From NCBI RefSeq assembly GCF_000146185.1, contig NC_012778.1, positions 82,001 through 146,000 of the forward strand: a DNA stretch of 64,000 nt, in the 5' to 3' direction. The stretch is from [Eubacterium] eligens ATCC 27750 (GTDB lineage: Bacteria > Bacillota > Clostridia > Lachnospirales > Lachnospiraceae). A program made the position numbers and the translations under genes. Of the stretch, positions 1 through 9,252 are shown in pieces (the first letter of the stretch is position 1; every line of letters starts with the position of its first letter). Under the pieces are notes generated by a model. The model ran no database searches and was not told where the DNA came from. It worked only from the letters and a program-made list of their open reading frames with translations.

Positions 1-255
1 ACTTCGTATCCGGTTTTATCTATCATTATAGTGACGGTTCCGTGGGCGATTCCAGTATCAACAGTTCTTTTAAAGAAAGTTTTTATCTGTGATGGAACAG
101 CAGAAGTGGTTATATCCCAGTCATCCGGGTTTCGACCAAGGATACTGTCTCGTATACAGCCGCCAACAGCATAGGCTTTGAAGCCGTGTTCTTCAATTGT
201 ATGTATAATGTTCCTGACAGCTTCCGGCATGTCAATATGAAAGTTTTCAGGCATA
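1..255 (-). CDS. cca: CCA tRNA nucleotidyltransferase (5' part only)
   Basis: The first 85 codons of a minus-strand gene that leaves the window at base 1. The product adds or repairs the 3' CCA of tRNAs in the cytoplasm. Residues about 29-50 hold the nucleotidyltransferase signature AYAVGGCIRDSILGR followed by DDWDITT, in which the two metal-binding acidic residues (D-x-D) are visible; this is typical of class II CCA-adding enzymes and their poly(A) polymerase relatives. The ATG at 253-255 follows a GGGGG Shine-Dalgarno on the minus strand, and a consensus promoter lies upstream. It is a housekeeping gene and marks the left border of the surface-glycan locus. A poly(A) polymerase cannot be fully excluded from the N-terminus alone, but the CCA enzyme is usual in this phylum. 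Confidence 0.9.
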
Positions 256-455
256 ATTTTCCCCCGCAGTATTGTTTGATTTATATGTGGATTCAGATTC
301 CATATTTGTCTATTATAAGAGAAAAATGCATTTTCATCAAGATAATGATTGTAGTAAATCGCAGGAATATAGAAGCATTTAATTTCATAAGATAAGGCAG
401 ACGCAGGCGTATGAGAATACAGTGTCTGTATTAAGTGCGGAAACGGGGGGGCTTT
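256..455. other. divergent intergenic region
   Basis: The stretch between the divergent cca and cotS-like genes holds the cca promoter. A short open frame at 186-395 (+) overlaps the cca coding region in antisense and shows no protein-like features, so no gene is called. I see no convincing -35/-10 pair for the rightward gene. Confidence 0.5.
312..340 (-). promoter_or_regulatory. sigma-A promoter of cca
   Basis: Read on the minus strand, a -35 box TTGATG (complement of 335-340) is followed by 17 bases and a perfect -10 TATAAT (complement of 312-317). This leaves about 50 bases of leader before the cca start. Seen directly in the sequence; the assignment to cca is by position. Confidence 0.65.
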
Positions 456-1577
456 ATGAACGAAAAATCATTAGAATGTCTTAAATTTTATGATATGCAG
501 ATTAAAAAGATGGTTAAGGGAAGAGGTGGAGTAATTCTTTTTACAGACAGAGGATGCAGGCTGTTCCTTGAATGTACAAGAAATGACGGATTTTACTACA
601 GGGATGATGCTGTTACAAATGCAGTTCGTGAGGCTGGATTTAACAGGGTTGATACCTATGTAAGAAACGACGACGGGGAATTGTTCACATCAGGAGAGGA
701 TGGGCGCAGATATGTTATGAAGAAATGGTTTAGTGGAAGAGAGTGCGATGTAAAGTCTGCAAATGATGTGACGGAGGCAGTCAGAACGCTTGCGCGGCTG
801 CACATTTGTTTAAATGTAGTTTCTGCTAAAGGTGTAAAATATGTGTGTGACAATGGAAGCCAGAATATAAATAAACAGTGGGAGTGTATGGCGTTGTCAG
901 AGTTGGAAGGTGAGAAACCGGAGGCAGAATTGAAAGCAAGTGAAAGCTGTGTGCAGAATGTTGTGCGGTTCGACAAAGGAAGCGGAATAAGACAGAATGT
1001 TGACAGGCATACAAGAGAGATTAAGAAGGCTGCTAATTATATGAGAGGCAAGAAAAAGAAAAATGAATTTGAGCAGATAGCGCTTGGAGCTATAGATCAA
1101 TTTTACGATGAAGCAAGTGAAGCGGGGGCGTGTATAAAATCACAGCGGTTTGATGCGCGTTTTGAAAGAATGGAGCAGACAAATGAACTTGTACACGGAA
1201 GCTATAATTATCATAATGTTTTTCTGGATGCAGATGGCAGTGAAAATGCTGTTACTAATTTTGAAAAATGTCATAATGACTGTCAGGTTGCAGATTTGTA
1301 CCAGTTTCTAAGGAAGGTCATGGAAAAGCATGACTGGGATATTAATATAGCATACAGGCTTGTTGATGAATATGATAAATTAAAGCCTCTTGATGATGAT
1401 GACCTTGACATGCTGGCAGCAATGTTAAGCTTTCCAGAGAAATTCTGGAAGATTATCAACCAGTATTATAATGCTGGAAAAGCGTGGGTTCCTGCTAAGA
1501 ATATTGAAAAGCTCAAAACAGTAATAGCGCAGAATATGCGTAGAAGAGAATTAATTGATAAAATGTGTGGTCTGTGA
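456..1577 (+). CDS. CotS-family kinase-fold protein, probably catalytically degenerate
   Basis: 373 residues resembling the CotS spore-coat family, which has the aminoglycoside/choline phosphotransferase fold. Family marks are the C-terminal DLYQFLRKVMEKHDWD segment and INQYYNAGKAWVPAKN followed by EKLK. The usual catalytic loop H-G-D is HGS here (S249) within VHGSYNYHNVF. The metal-binding Asp of the following I-D-F motif is Asn (N268 in VTNFEK). Both key acidic residues are therefore missing, so phosphotransfer is doubtful. A GTG at 435 opens the frame, but the ATG at 456 has a GGGGGGG site just upstream and is preferred. It precedes the lipoprotein and glycan genes. CotS-like proteins occur in clostridia near surface-polysaccharide genes; whether this one acts in spores or on glycans is unknown. 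Confidence 0.75.
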   Translation: MNEKSLECLKFYDMQIKKMVKGRGGVILFTDRGCRLFLECTRNDGFYYRDDAVTNAVREAGFNRVDTYVRNDDGELFTSGEDGRRYVMKKWFSGRECDVKSANDVTEAVRTLARLHICLNVVSAKGVKYVCDNGSQNINKQWECMALSELEGEKPEAELKASESCVQNVVRFDKGSGIRQNVDRHTREIKKAANYMRGKKKKNEFEQIALGAIDQFYDEASEAGACIKSQRFDARFERMEQTNELVHGSYNYHNVFLDADGSENAVTNFEKCHNDCQVADLYQFLRKVMEKHDWDINIAYRLVDEYDKLKPLDDDDLDMLAAMLSFPEKFWKIINQYYNAGKAWVPAKNIEKLKTVIAQNMRRRELIDKMCGL

Positions 1578-1623
1578 TAAAATTGGAGGATACGAGGGGA
1601 AAAGTTATTTGTGAGGAATGCTT

Positions 1624-3012
1624 ATGAAACGAATGTATAATTGGATACATATTTTGAGGCAGGCAGCAGTTATAGGGATGATGCTTGTGCTGTTTTTAAG
1701 TCAGACAGCATGTACAGCTTCTGGCAGTAAGAAAGGAAATGCAATGGTACCGGGAAGCAGTATAACGCCGGCACCAACAGTTAATAAAGATATAAAGGGA
1801 GATGGTGAGAATCCAACCTTTACAGGTGTGTTGAGTCTTCAGGATTTTAGCGGGTTTAAAATGCGCTTTGTTGATATAAACAGTGGAACAGAATATGAGG
1901 TGCCATATTCAGGTGGTACGGATATCCAGGATGCCTATGGTAAGGTAAAAGCGGCATCTACCATGGATGTGGGTGGCATATATGATGTATATGTTGATAA
2001 AAAAGGCAAGGCGGCGAAGATTTATGGAAGCAGTAATTCCTGGGTAAGATACGATGTTTCAGGAATAACTGTAGATGAAAGTTCAAGAAAAATAAGTATT
2101 GGTGCATCCAATATGGTATATGAAAGCTACACAGTGGTACTTTCAGGAGATGAAAGAATAAGTATTGCACAGCTTGTTGATCAGGATAAGATGGTCATAA
2201 GAGGCATAGGAGACAAAGTCTATTCTGTTGAAGTAACAGACGGACACGGATATCTTAAGGTTACCGGTACAGATGCACTTAATGGAGGCTATATAAGTAT
2301 AGGAAACAGACAGCTTCTGGGTATTACCAGGGATATGCTGGTGACTGCACCTGTTGGTACATTTACGGTTAATGTCCGTAATGGTAGCCTGTCAGCAAGT
2401 AAGACTGTTACTATATCAAAGGATGCAACTACCACAGTTGATTTTTCAGAAGTCCAGACGGATCCTGTTAAAACAGGTGCGGTTAATTTCTCGGTTACTC
2501 CGTCCGGTGCAGTAATGAGTATAGATGGAACTGAGGTTGATTATTCATCCCCTGTTTCTTTGACTTATGGAACTCACAGAATTAAGCTGGTAGCCAACAA
2601 TTATCAGGAATACTCTGAGATTATAAATGTTAACTCAGCTTATGTTACGAAGGTTATCGATATGACTTCATCCGGTACATCAACAAGTACAGCGGCTGAT
2701 AATACAAGTGGATATAAGGTATCAATAACAGCACCTAAGGGAGCGGTACTTTATGTTAATAGTGAATACATAGGAACTGTTCCGTGTTCATTTGATAAAT
2801 CATCTGGAAAGAAGACGATTACACTTTCGCAGAATGGATATAATACAGTTAGTTATACAATATCAATTGCTAATACAGCAGGAGACCTGACATATGCATT
2901 TCCAGAAATGATAAGTGGAGGTACCCAGGAGACTACAACACAGGTACAGGTTCCAACAGTCACTCCTGCAACAACAAAGTCATCTACAAAGCAGAGTACG
3001 AAAAGGAGATAA
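1624..3012 (+). CDS. exported PEGA-domain protein, probable lipoprotein
   Basis: 462 residues. The N-terminus has basic residues, a hydrophobic stretch (AAVIGMMLVLFLSQ) and then TAC, which resembles a lipobox although Gln at -3 is atypical. Two PEGA-type beta repeats follow near the C-terminus: one starts around GAVNFSVTPSGAVMSIDG and ends at YQEYSEIINV, the second runs from APKGAVLYVNSEYIG to GYNTVSYTISI. The tail is Thr/Ser/Lys-rich and basic. PEGA domains occur in surface or lipoproteins, often near the cell wall, but have no enzymatic role. An ATG at 1618 lies only one base after GAGGA, so the ATG at 1624 (spacing 6) is chosen. The stop is 5 bases before the aminotransferase gene, which suggests one operon. 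Function in the locus is not known. Confidence 0.7.
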   Translation: MKRMYNWIHILRQAAVIGMMLVLFLSQTACTASGSKKGNAMVPGSSITPAPTVNKDIKGDGENPTFTGVLSLQDFSGFKMRFVDINSGTEYEVPYSGGTDIQDAYGKVKAASTMDVGGIYDVYVDKKGKAAKIYGSSNSWVRYDVSGITVDESSRKISIGASNMVYESYTVVLSGDERISIAQLVDQDKMVIRGIGDKVYSVEVTDGHGYLKVTGTDALNGGYISIGNRQLLGITRDMLVTAPVGTFTVNVRNGSLSASKTVTISKDATTTVDFSEVQTDPVKTGAVNFSVTPSGAVMSIDGTEVDYSSPVSLTYGTHRIKLVANNYQEYSEIINVNSAYVTKVIDMTSSGTSTSTAADNTSGYKVSITAPKGAVLYVNSEYIGTVPCSFDKSSGKKTITLSQNGYNTVSYTISIANTAGDLTYAFPEMISGGTQETTTQVQVPTVTPATTKSSTKQSTKRR

Positions 3013-3017
3013 GAGTT

Positions 3018-4208
3018 ATGAATATTTTATTTTCACCACCAGATATAACCGAGGAAGAGATTCAGGCAGTTTCTGAGGCTTTAAGGTCAGGATGGATTAC
3101 AACAGGTCCAAGAACTAAAGAGTTTGAAAGAAATATTGCTCAGTTTACAGGCTGTAACAGGGCGGCATGTCTCAATTCAGCTACAGCATGTCTTGAGACT
3201 GCACTCCGCCTGTTAGGAATCGGTGAGGGCGATGAGGTTATTGTACCGGCATACACTTATACAGCATCTGCAAGTGTCGTTGCGCATGTTAATGCAAAGC
3301 TTGTTCTTATTGATGTTGAAAAGGACACATATCACCTTGATTATGACGCGCTTGAAGCTGCAATTAATGAGAGTACCAAGGCTGTAATACCTGTAGATAT
3401 AGGTGGTGTTATGGTTGACTATGACAGGATAAGAAAGATTGTCGAGAGTAAAAAGAATATATTTAAGGCTTCAACACCCCTTCAGGAGGCACTTGGCAGA
3501 GTTGCAATTGTTGCTGATTCTGCACATGGTTTCGGAGCAAGTGAGGGTGGTGTTATGAGTGGAATGAAGGCTGACTTTACAAGCTTTTCATTTCATGCAG
3601 TCAAGAACCTTACAACAGCAGAAGGCGGAGCTCTTACATGGAGAAGTATTCCGGGAGTTGATGATGAGGATATATATAAGCAGATAATGCTTTACTCACT
3701 TCACGGACAGTCTAAGGATGCGCTTGCAAAGACTAAGCTTGGTGCATGGGAATATGATATCAAAGGAACTTATTACAAATGTAACATGACTGATATTATG
3801 GCTTCTATTGGGCTTGTACAGCTTAAGAGATATCCGGGACTTCTTAAGAGAAGAAGAGATATAATTGAGAGATATACACAAGGGATTGCAGCCGATGATG
3901 TGGATATTATGAAGCATTTTACAGATGAATATACTTCAAGTGGTCATCTGTATCTTGTAAGGCTTCTTGGAAAGGATGTTAAGGAGCGTAATGAACTGAT
4001 TACAAGACTTGCTGAGGCAGGTGTTGCAACTAATGTACATTATAAGCCGCTTCCAATGCATACGGCATATAAGAACATGGGATTTGATATTAAGGATTTT
4101 CCACATTCATATAATATGTATCGTAATGAGATTACACTGCCGCTTCATACATGTCTTACTGATGAACAGGTAGAATATGTAATAGAGCAGTTTAACAGAA
4201 TGAAATAA
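3018..4208 (+). CDS. DegT/DnrJ/EryC1/StrS aminotransferase (PglE-like)
   Basis: 396 residues of a PLP-dependent sugar aminotransferase. The N-terminus SPPDITEEEIQAVSEAL with SGWITTGP is the classic family start. The PLP-binding Lys is K196 in SFHAVKNLTTAEGG, and DVEKDTYHLD and VADSAHGFGA supply other cofactor contacts. The family transfers an amino group from glutamate to a keto-sugar nucleotide. With the PglF-like 4,6-dehydratase (6033) and PglC-like transferase (4251) it would convert a UDP-4-keto-6-deoxy-HexNAc to the 4-amino sugar. A GGAG site lies upstream. The exact sugar (gluco or galacto) cannot be read from sequence. Confidence 0.9.
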   Translation: MNILFSPPDITEEEIQAVSEALRSGWITTGPRTKEFERNIAQFTGCNRAACLNSATACLETALRLLGIGEGDEVIVPAYTYTASASVVAHVNAKLVLIDVEKDTYHLDYDALEAAINESTKAVIPVDIGGVMVDYDRIRKIVESKKNIFKASTPLQEALGRVAIVADSAHGFGASEGGVMSGMKADFTSFSFHAVKNLTTAEGGALTWRSIPGVDDEDIYKQIMLYSLHGQSKDALAKTKLGAWEYDIKGTYYKCNMTDIMASIGLVQLKRYPGLLKRRRDIIERYTQGIAADDVDIMKHFTDEYTSSGHLYLVRLLGKDVKERNELITRLAEAGVATNVHYKPLPMHTAYKNMGFDIKDFPHSYNMYRNEITLPLHTCLTDEQVEYVIEQFNRMK

Positions 4209-4250
4209 TCGGACATTAGTTATACAACAACAAAAAGGGGATTGATTACG

Positions 4251-4970
4251 ATGGAGTTAAGACCATGGCAGCTTCTTCCTGATGAAATGAGAACTAAGGA
4301 AGTAAGAAAATACTATAATATACTTATGAAACACAGAATGTGGTTAGAGATGAAAAGAGTGCTTGATGTTATTGTTGCTGGTATTATGCTGGCAGTTTTA
4401 ATTATTCCAATGGGAATAATTGCACTTGCAATCAGACTTGATTCACCGGGACCTGTTTTTTTCAGGCAGGCGAGAGTAACACAGTATGGAAGAATTTTTC
4501 GTATATACAAGTTCAGGACTATGGTTGACAATGCAAGTAAGCTAGGGGCAGCAGTGACTGTAGATAATGATTCAAGAATCACTAAGGTTGGAGCATTTTT
4601 ACGCAAATACAGAATGGACGAGTTTCCTCAGCTTTTTAATATACTTGCAGGGGATATGACTCTTGTCGGAACAAGACCGGAAGTTCCTAAGTATGTTAAG
4701 AAGTACACTAAGGAGATGTATGCGACACTTCTTCTTCCTGCCGGACTTACATCAAGGACAAGTATTGCTTATAAGGATGAGGACAAGCTTCTTGGTGAGG
4801 CTGTTGATGAAAAAAGTACAGATAATATATATCTGAATGAAGTGTTACCGGCAAAAATGCGTTATAACCTTGAAAGTATGAAACATTTTGGCGTGAAGGC
4901 TGATGCGGCTGTATTGTGGGATACATTTACATCAGTAGTTGGAAGTGAAAGAATGACTGTTAAGAAGTAG
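4251..4970 (+). CDS. polyprenyl-phosphate sugar phosphotransferase (PglC/WcaJ-type initiating enzyme)
   Basis: 239 residues of the bacterial sugar transferase family (Pfam Bac_transf). It moves a sugar-1-phosphate from a UDP-sugar to undecaprenyl phosphate at the cytoplasmic face, starting a glycan repeat unit. One hydrophobic (re-entrant) segment is seen near residues 40-62, then DSPGPVFFRQARV, IYKFRTMV, and DEFPQLFNILAGDMTLVG followed by TRPEVP. The absence of four N-terminal TM helices marks the short PglC form. A TTG at 4242 opens the frame, but AAGGGG is well spaced only for the ATG at 4251. It sits between the aminotransferase and a GT2 and probably installs the amino sugar or a related HexNAc. 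Confidence 0.9.
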   Translation: MELRPWQLLPDEMRTKEVRKYYNILMKHRMWLEMKRVLDVIVAGIMLAVLIIPMGIIALAIRLDSPGPVFFRQARVTQYGRIFRIYKFRTMVDNASKLGAAVTVDNDSRITKVGAFLRKYRMDEFPQLFNILAGDMTLVGTRPEVPKYVKKYTKEMYATLLLPAGLTSRTSIAYKDEDKLLGEAVDEKSTDNIYLNEVLPAKMRYNLESMKHFGVKADAAVLWDTFTSVVGSERMTVKK

Positions 4971-4977
4971 GTAGAGT

Positions 4978-6033
4978 ATGTTTATTACAATTGCCGTTAT
5001 TGCATATAACGAGGAGAGTACGATAAAGAATATTCTTGATGACATAAGCAGGCAGGATTATGATCATAGTCTTATGGAGGTTGTGCTTGTTGATTCTGCA
5101 TCCACGGATGGAACAAAGGCTGTTATGCAGAAGTTTGCTGATGAGAATAAGATGGGAGCAAGACAGATAATCGTGCTTGACAATCCTAAGAAGACGCTTC
5201 CGTGTGGATGGAACGTGCTGCTCGATAATTATGCAGGGGAAGCTGTTATAAGAGTTGATGCGCATGCACATATCCCGGTGGATTTTGTCAGCAAGAATGT
5301 TAAAGTATTAGAAGAAGGCGAGATGGTTGTCGGTGGTGTCCGACCTAATATAGTTGATGAAGAGACACCATGGAAGGATACGCTGCTTCTTGCTGAGAGT
5401 TCGATGTTCGGCTCAAGCATAGCACCTTACCGTAATGGTGGGAATGGAACGGAAGAAAAGATATATATGAAATCGTTGTTCCATGCTGCATATAGAAGGG
5501 AAGTTTTTGAAAAAATCGGACATTATAATGAGGCTCTTGCAAGAACTGAGGATAATGAAATTCATTACCGTATGAGAAAAGCAGGGTTTAAATTAAGATT
5601 CTGTCCGGATATAATATCGTACCAGCATACAAGAAGTTCACTTCCTAAGATGCTTAAGCAGAAATATGCTAATGGATACTGGATTGGAAAGACAAGCAAG
5701 GTATGTCCAGGATGCCTTTCTATATATCATTTTGTTCCATGGGCTTTTGTCATGGCTATTATTGTTACAACAGTTGCAAGTGTGTCATGTAAGCTGCTTG
5801 CTGTGAAGTCGATTTTTTCGCGTATTGTATATGGACTTACAGGACTTATGTGGGGAGCATACTGGCTGTTGGCAGTAGTTATGTCGATTGTTGCAGTAAT
5901 AGGAGCAAAGAAGGAGCGCAATAAAACATGTTTTGCATTGCCATTTTTATTTTTTCTGTTGCATATTTCTTATGGAATTGGTACAGTATGTGGGTTAGCA
6001 GCTAAAAAGCCTGCTAAAGAAACGAGGAACTGA
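4978..6033 (+). CDS. family 2 glycosyltransferase with C-terminal membrane helices
   Basis: 351 residues. The GT-A fold starts at residue 1 (TIAVIAYNEESTIKNILDDI), with VLVDSASTDGT and a D-x-D-like RVDAHAHI. The acceptor-side motif ARTEDNEIHYRM, which supplies the catalytic acid, is clear. Two or three hydrophobic segments near the C-terminus (around 245-340) anchor it in the membrane. It resembles ExoA-like enzymes that extend lipid-linked oligosaccharides. The stop codon overlaps the next start by one base (TGATG), so translation is likely coupled. Donor sugar unknown. Confidence 0.85.
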   Translation: MFITIAVIAYNEESTIKNILDDISRQDYDHSLMEVVLVDSASTDGTKAVMQKFADENKMGARQIIVLDNPKKTLPCGWNVLLDNYAGEAVIRVDAHAHIPVDFVSKNVKVLEEGEMVVGGVRPNIVDEETPWKDTLLLAESSMFGSSIAPYRNGGNGTEEKIYMKSLFHAAYRREVFEKIGHYNEALARTEDNEIHYRMRKAGFKLRFCPDIISYQHTRSSLPKMLKQKYANGYWIGKTSKVCPGCLSIYHFVPWAFVMAIIVTTVASVSCKLLAVKSIFSRIVYGLTGLMWGAYWLLAVVMSIVAVIGAKKERNKTCFALPFLFFLLHISYGIGTVCGLAAKKPAKETRN

Positions 6034-7898
6034 TGATGGGTGAAACTAAAAAGGACAGAATACAGCTTCTGGTAAGAAGATTTTTCTTGTTTTTAACAGA
6101 TACATTTTTACTGAATGCATGTGTATATCTGTCGCTTATTATGAGATTTGATGTAGGTATTGTATCTATTGAACCTCAATATATTAACAATTATGTAGAC
6201 AATATGCTGTTCTATACAATAATATCGCTGCTTATATTCTGGGTGTTCAGATTATATCACAGTCTGTGGCAGTATGCGAGTATAGCTGAGGTGTACAGGA
6301 TTGCTGAAGCATGTATTACTGTAGAAGTGGTACATTTCTTAAGTAATAAGATGGTGGGTAATATGCTTCCTAGAAGCTGCTATTTTAATGCGGCAATATA
6401 CCTTATTATTGCAATATGTGCAAGTCGTTTTATGTACAGAATGATAAGAACTGTTCTTAACAAATACAGAAATATTAAGACTTCCAACAATGTAATGATT
6501 ATTGGTGCCGGAGAGGCAACTAATGTCATTATGAGAGAAATACAGAATTCGAGCTATCTTGCCAATTCTAATATTGCATGTATTATTGATGATGACCGCC
6601 GCAAGGTTGGTAAATACATACGAGGCGTCAAGGTTATAGGAACAAGGGACAAGATTAAGGAAGCAGCAAAGCTTTATGATATTGATGAGATTATATTTGC
6701 AATTCCATCAGCATCTAATGAAGTTAAAAGGGATATATTAAACATTTGTAAAGAGACTGATTGTACTCTTAAGATTCTGCCAGGTGTATATCAGATGGTA
6801 GATGGAGAGATTAATGTTAATTCTATCCGTAATGTTGATGTGCTTGACCTTCTTGGAAGAGACCCGATTGAAGTAGATATTGAATCTATCATGGGTTATG
6901 TTAAGGATAAGGTCATTATGGTAACAGGTGGTGGCGGTTCTATTGGTTCAGAGCTGTGCCGCCAGCTTGTAAGTCACAAGCCTAAGCAGCTCATTATATT
7001 TGATATATATGAGAATAATGCCTATGATATTCAGCAGGAATTAAAGATTAATTATCCTGATGCCAATGTTGTTACTCTTATTGGTTCGATAAGAAATGTT
7101 TCAAGACTTGAAAGCGTATTTGCACAGTATAAGCCAGATATTGTATATCATGCAGCAGCACATAAGCATGTACCGCTTATGGAAGTCAGTCCTGATGAGG
7201 CTGTTAAGAATAATGTTGTTGGTACATGGAATGTTGCAAGGATGGCTGATAAGTATGGGGTTAAGAAGTTTGTTATGATAAGTACAGATAAGGCTGTTAA
7301 TCCAACTAATGTAATGGGAGCAACAAAGCGTATCTGTGAGATGATTGTTCAGACATATAACGGGATATCCAAGACAGATTTCGTTGCTGTAAGATTCGGT
7401 AATGTACTTGGAAGTAACGGCTCAGTCATTCCTCTTTTTAAGAGACAGATTGAGGCTGGCGGACCGGTTACGGTTACAGATCCTAATATTATAAGATATT
7501 TCATGACTATACCAGAGGCGGTTTCACTTGTTCTTCAGGCAGGTGCATATGCCAAAGGTGGAGAGATATTCATTCTTGATATGGGTGAGCCTGTTAAGAT
7601 TGATGACCTCGCAAAGAACCTTATCAGATTGTCAGGTTATACACTTGGCGTTGATATGGAGATTAAATATACGGGACTCAGACCAGGAGAAAAATTATAT
7701 GAGGAACTTCTTATGAAAGAGGAAGGACTTCAGGAGACAGACAACAAGCTTATTCACATTGGAAAACCAATTGAGTTTGATAAAGAGAATTTCTTTAATA
7801 ACCTTGAGAAGCTTAAGGAAGAAGCTTATTCAGAAACAGGTAATATAAGAGAATCACTTAAGAAGGTGGTTGTTACTTACCATCCGGATGAACATTAA
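6033..7898 (+). CDS. membrane-bound UDP-HexNAc 4,6-dehydratase (CapD/PglF/WbpM-like)
   Basis: 621 residues. About four N-terminal transmembrane helices (residues 12-135) precede a CoA-binding-like Rossmann domain (MIIGAGEATNVI, about 155) and a C-terminal SDR dehydratase domain (VTGGGGSIGSEL, about 298). The active-site triplet T-D-K is in STDKAVNPTNVMGATK, typical of the long UDP-GlcNAc 4,6-dehydratases that lack the usual YxxxK. Related enzymes make UDP-4-keto-6-deoxy-GlcNAc for bacillosamine or AAT-Gal type sugars. The neighbouring aminotransferase and PglC-like enzyme fit this pathway, although no acetyltransferase (PglD) is present. A second ATG at 6036 is an alternative start. Confidence 0.92.
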   Translation: MMGETKKDRIQLLVRRFFLFLTDTFLLNACVYLSLIMRFDVGIVSIEPQYINNYVDNMLFYTIISLLIFWVFRLYHSLWQYASIAEVYRIAEACITVEVVHFLSNKMVGNMLPRSCYFNAAIYLIIAICASRFMYRMIRTVLNKYRNIKTSNNVMIIGAGEATNVIMREIQNSSYLANSNIACIIDDDRRKVGKYIRGVKVIGTRDKIKEAAKLYDIDEIIFAIPSASNEVKRDILNICKETDCTLKILPGVYQMVDGEINVNSIRNVDVLDLLGRDPIEVDIESIMGYVKDKVIMVTGGGGSIGSELCRQLVSHKPKQLIIFDIYENNAYDIQQELKINYPDANVVTLIGSIRNVSRLESVFAQYKPDIVYHAAAHKHVPLMEVSPDEAVKNNVVGTWNVARMADKYGVKKFVMISTDKAVNPTNVMGATKRICEMIVQTYNGISKTDFVAVRFGNVLGSNGSVIPLFKRQIEAGGPVTVTDPNIIRYFMTIPEAVSLVLQAGAYAKGGEIFILDMGEPVKIDDLAKNLIRLSGYTLGVDMEIKYTGLRPGEKLYEELLMKEEGLQETDNKLIHIGKPIEFDKENFFNNLEKLKEEAYSETGNIRESLKKVVVTYHPDEH

Positions 7899-7941
7899 TT
7901 TTATCTGGCTATAGAATGTATTTATATGGGGGAGAAGGTAT

Positions 7942-9252
7942 ATGGGGATATATCAGAAGTTAAAGTTTTTTATTGGAAAGGTAACTGTGCTTATTATGGC
8001 AGTTATCTTTCCTTTTGCTGTTATTGTACAGAACAGAAAAGTATCGTCTTTTTTTTGTAATGTTTTTATAGTGATGGCGCTGCTGGTATTACTGTGTGCG
8101 GTTATTAATGAGTTGGTTAACAGTAAAGATGCTTTTAAGGATTTTATAGCTGCGGATGTAAAAAGCAGATATGTTGTGTCAGGCATTCTGATATTTTTGG
8201 CAATAATGTGGTGTTTTATATCACCAGCTATAGGCTGCGAATTTAGTGGAGCAGGAAGCAGAATTCAGGGAATGTTATTTTTTATAGGATGTGCATGTAT
8301 ATATATTGTTATATCTGAATGTTATTCGTATGAAGAAACAGATATGGCGATTATGATTTTTGCATCTGTAATTATAAATATAATTACAATATTGAGGTTC
8401 TTAATTTCTGCTAAAGGCTGTACAGATGAGTATTGTATGTATACGGTTATGATGTTTGCAGTTTGTGTATATTCATTCCTTTTATCAGATGATAATAAAA
8501 AAATATATTACCTGGCAGCGGCTTGTTTATGTGAAATGGGGCTTATATCTGCAACAGGTAATATGGCTGTTACGGGTATGGTAATAGTGCTTCTTGTTAT
8601 GCTGCCAATAGCATTAAGAAAATATGAATGCTTTACGAGATATGAACTTATAGTGCTTATGATTTTTATTCTGGGAAGGCTGTTTGCATATATAAATGTA
8701 TTTACAAATAAGGTTACTGCATTGCCTGTGTCATCAGCATTTCTTACATCATATAAGACAACGGCATTTATAATAGCCGGTTGTATAATATATATGATGC
8801 TTATAATATTTGATGATAGAGTTAAGGGATGTATAAAAAATATCAGAAAAGTTGTGTTAAACCGTATATATATGTGTATTACAGGATTGGATATAATTGG
8901 GATAATTACAATCGTTATGATTAATAACTATAGAAATAATTATACTTTTTATCTAATGATTTTTATAGGAATTATTCAGATATTGATGTCTGTTGCAGTG
9001 TTTATATTTACAACGCATAGTGTGTTGGAATCGATAGAGGACAGGACTAAACCAGAAAAAGATATTAGCAATAGCAATGATGATTATTTGCTGCAGGGAT
9101 ATGGAAGCAGATATATGATAACGGCAATAGGAATAGCGGCAATAGCATACATTCTGCAGGGAACAGGAAATCTTTTTGAATTTGAGGTCTTCCCGGTGTT
9201 TATATGTTTTGTAGCAATAATGAGTACATATAATAAAAACTGCGGTTCATAA
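7942..9252 (+). CDS. polytopic membrane protein, possible O-antigen ligase/polymerase relative
   Basis: 436 residues with roughly ten to twelve hydrophobic segments and short loops. I do not recognise the family with certainty. The segment CEFSGAGSRIQGMLFFI, after a TM helix, resembles the first-loop region of O-antigen ligase-like proteins of clostridia, where a conserved Arg-rich motif precedes a G-L-L/F helix. In this position, after an initiating transferase and a GT2, a polymerase or ligase would fit. The large periplasmic loop usual for WaaL proteins is not obvious. The stop codon lies inside the loop of a bidirectional terminator. GGAGAAGG precedes the ATG. Confidence 0.5.
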   Translation: MGIYQKLKFFIGKVTVLIMAVIFPFAVIVQNRKVSSFFCNVFIVMALLVLLCAVINELVNSKDAFKDFIAADVKSRYVVSGILIFLAIMWCFISPAIGCEFSGAGSRIQGMLFFIGCACIYIVISECYSYEETDMAIMIFASVIINIITILRFLISAKGCTDEYCMYTVMMFAVCVYSFLLSDDNKKIYYLAAACLCEMGLISATGNMAVTGMVIVLLVMLPIALRKYECFTRYELIVLMIFILGRLFAYINVFTNKVTALPVSSAFLTSYKTTAFIIAGCIIYMMLIIFDDRVKGCIKNIRKVVLNRIYMCITGLDIIGIITIVMINNYRNNYTFYLMIFIGIIQILMSVAVFIFTTHSVLESIEDRTKPEKDISNSNDDYLLQGYGSRYMITAIGIAAIAYILQGTGNLFEFEVFPVFICFVAIMSTYNKNCGS

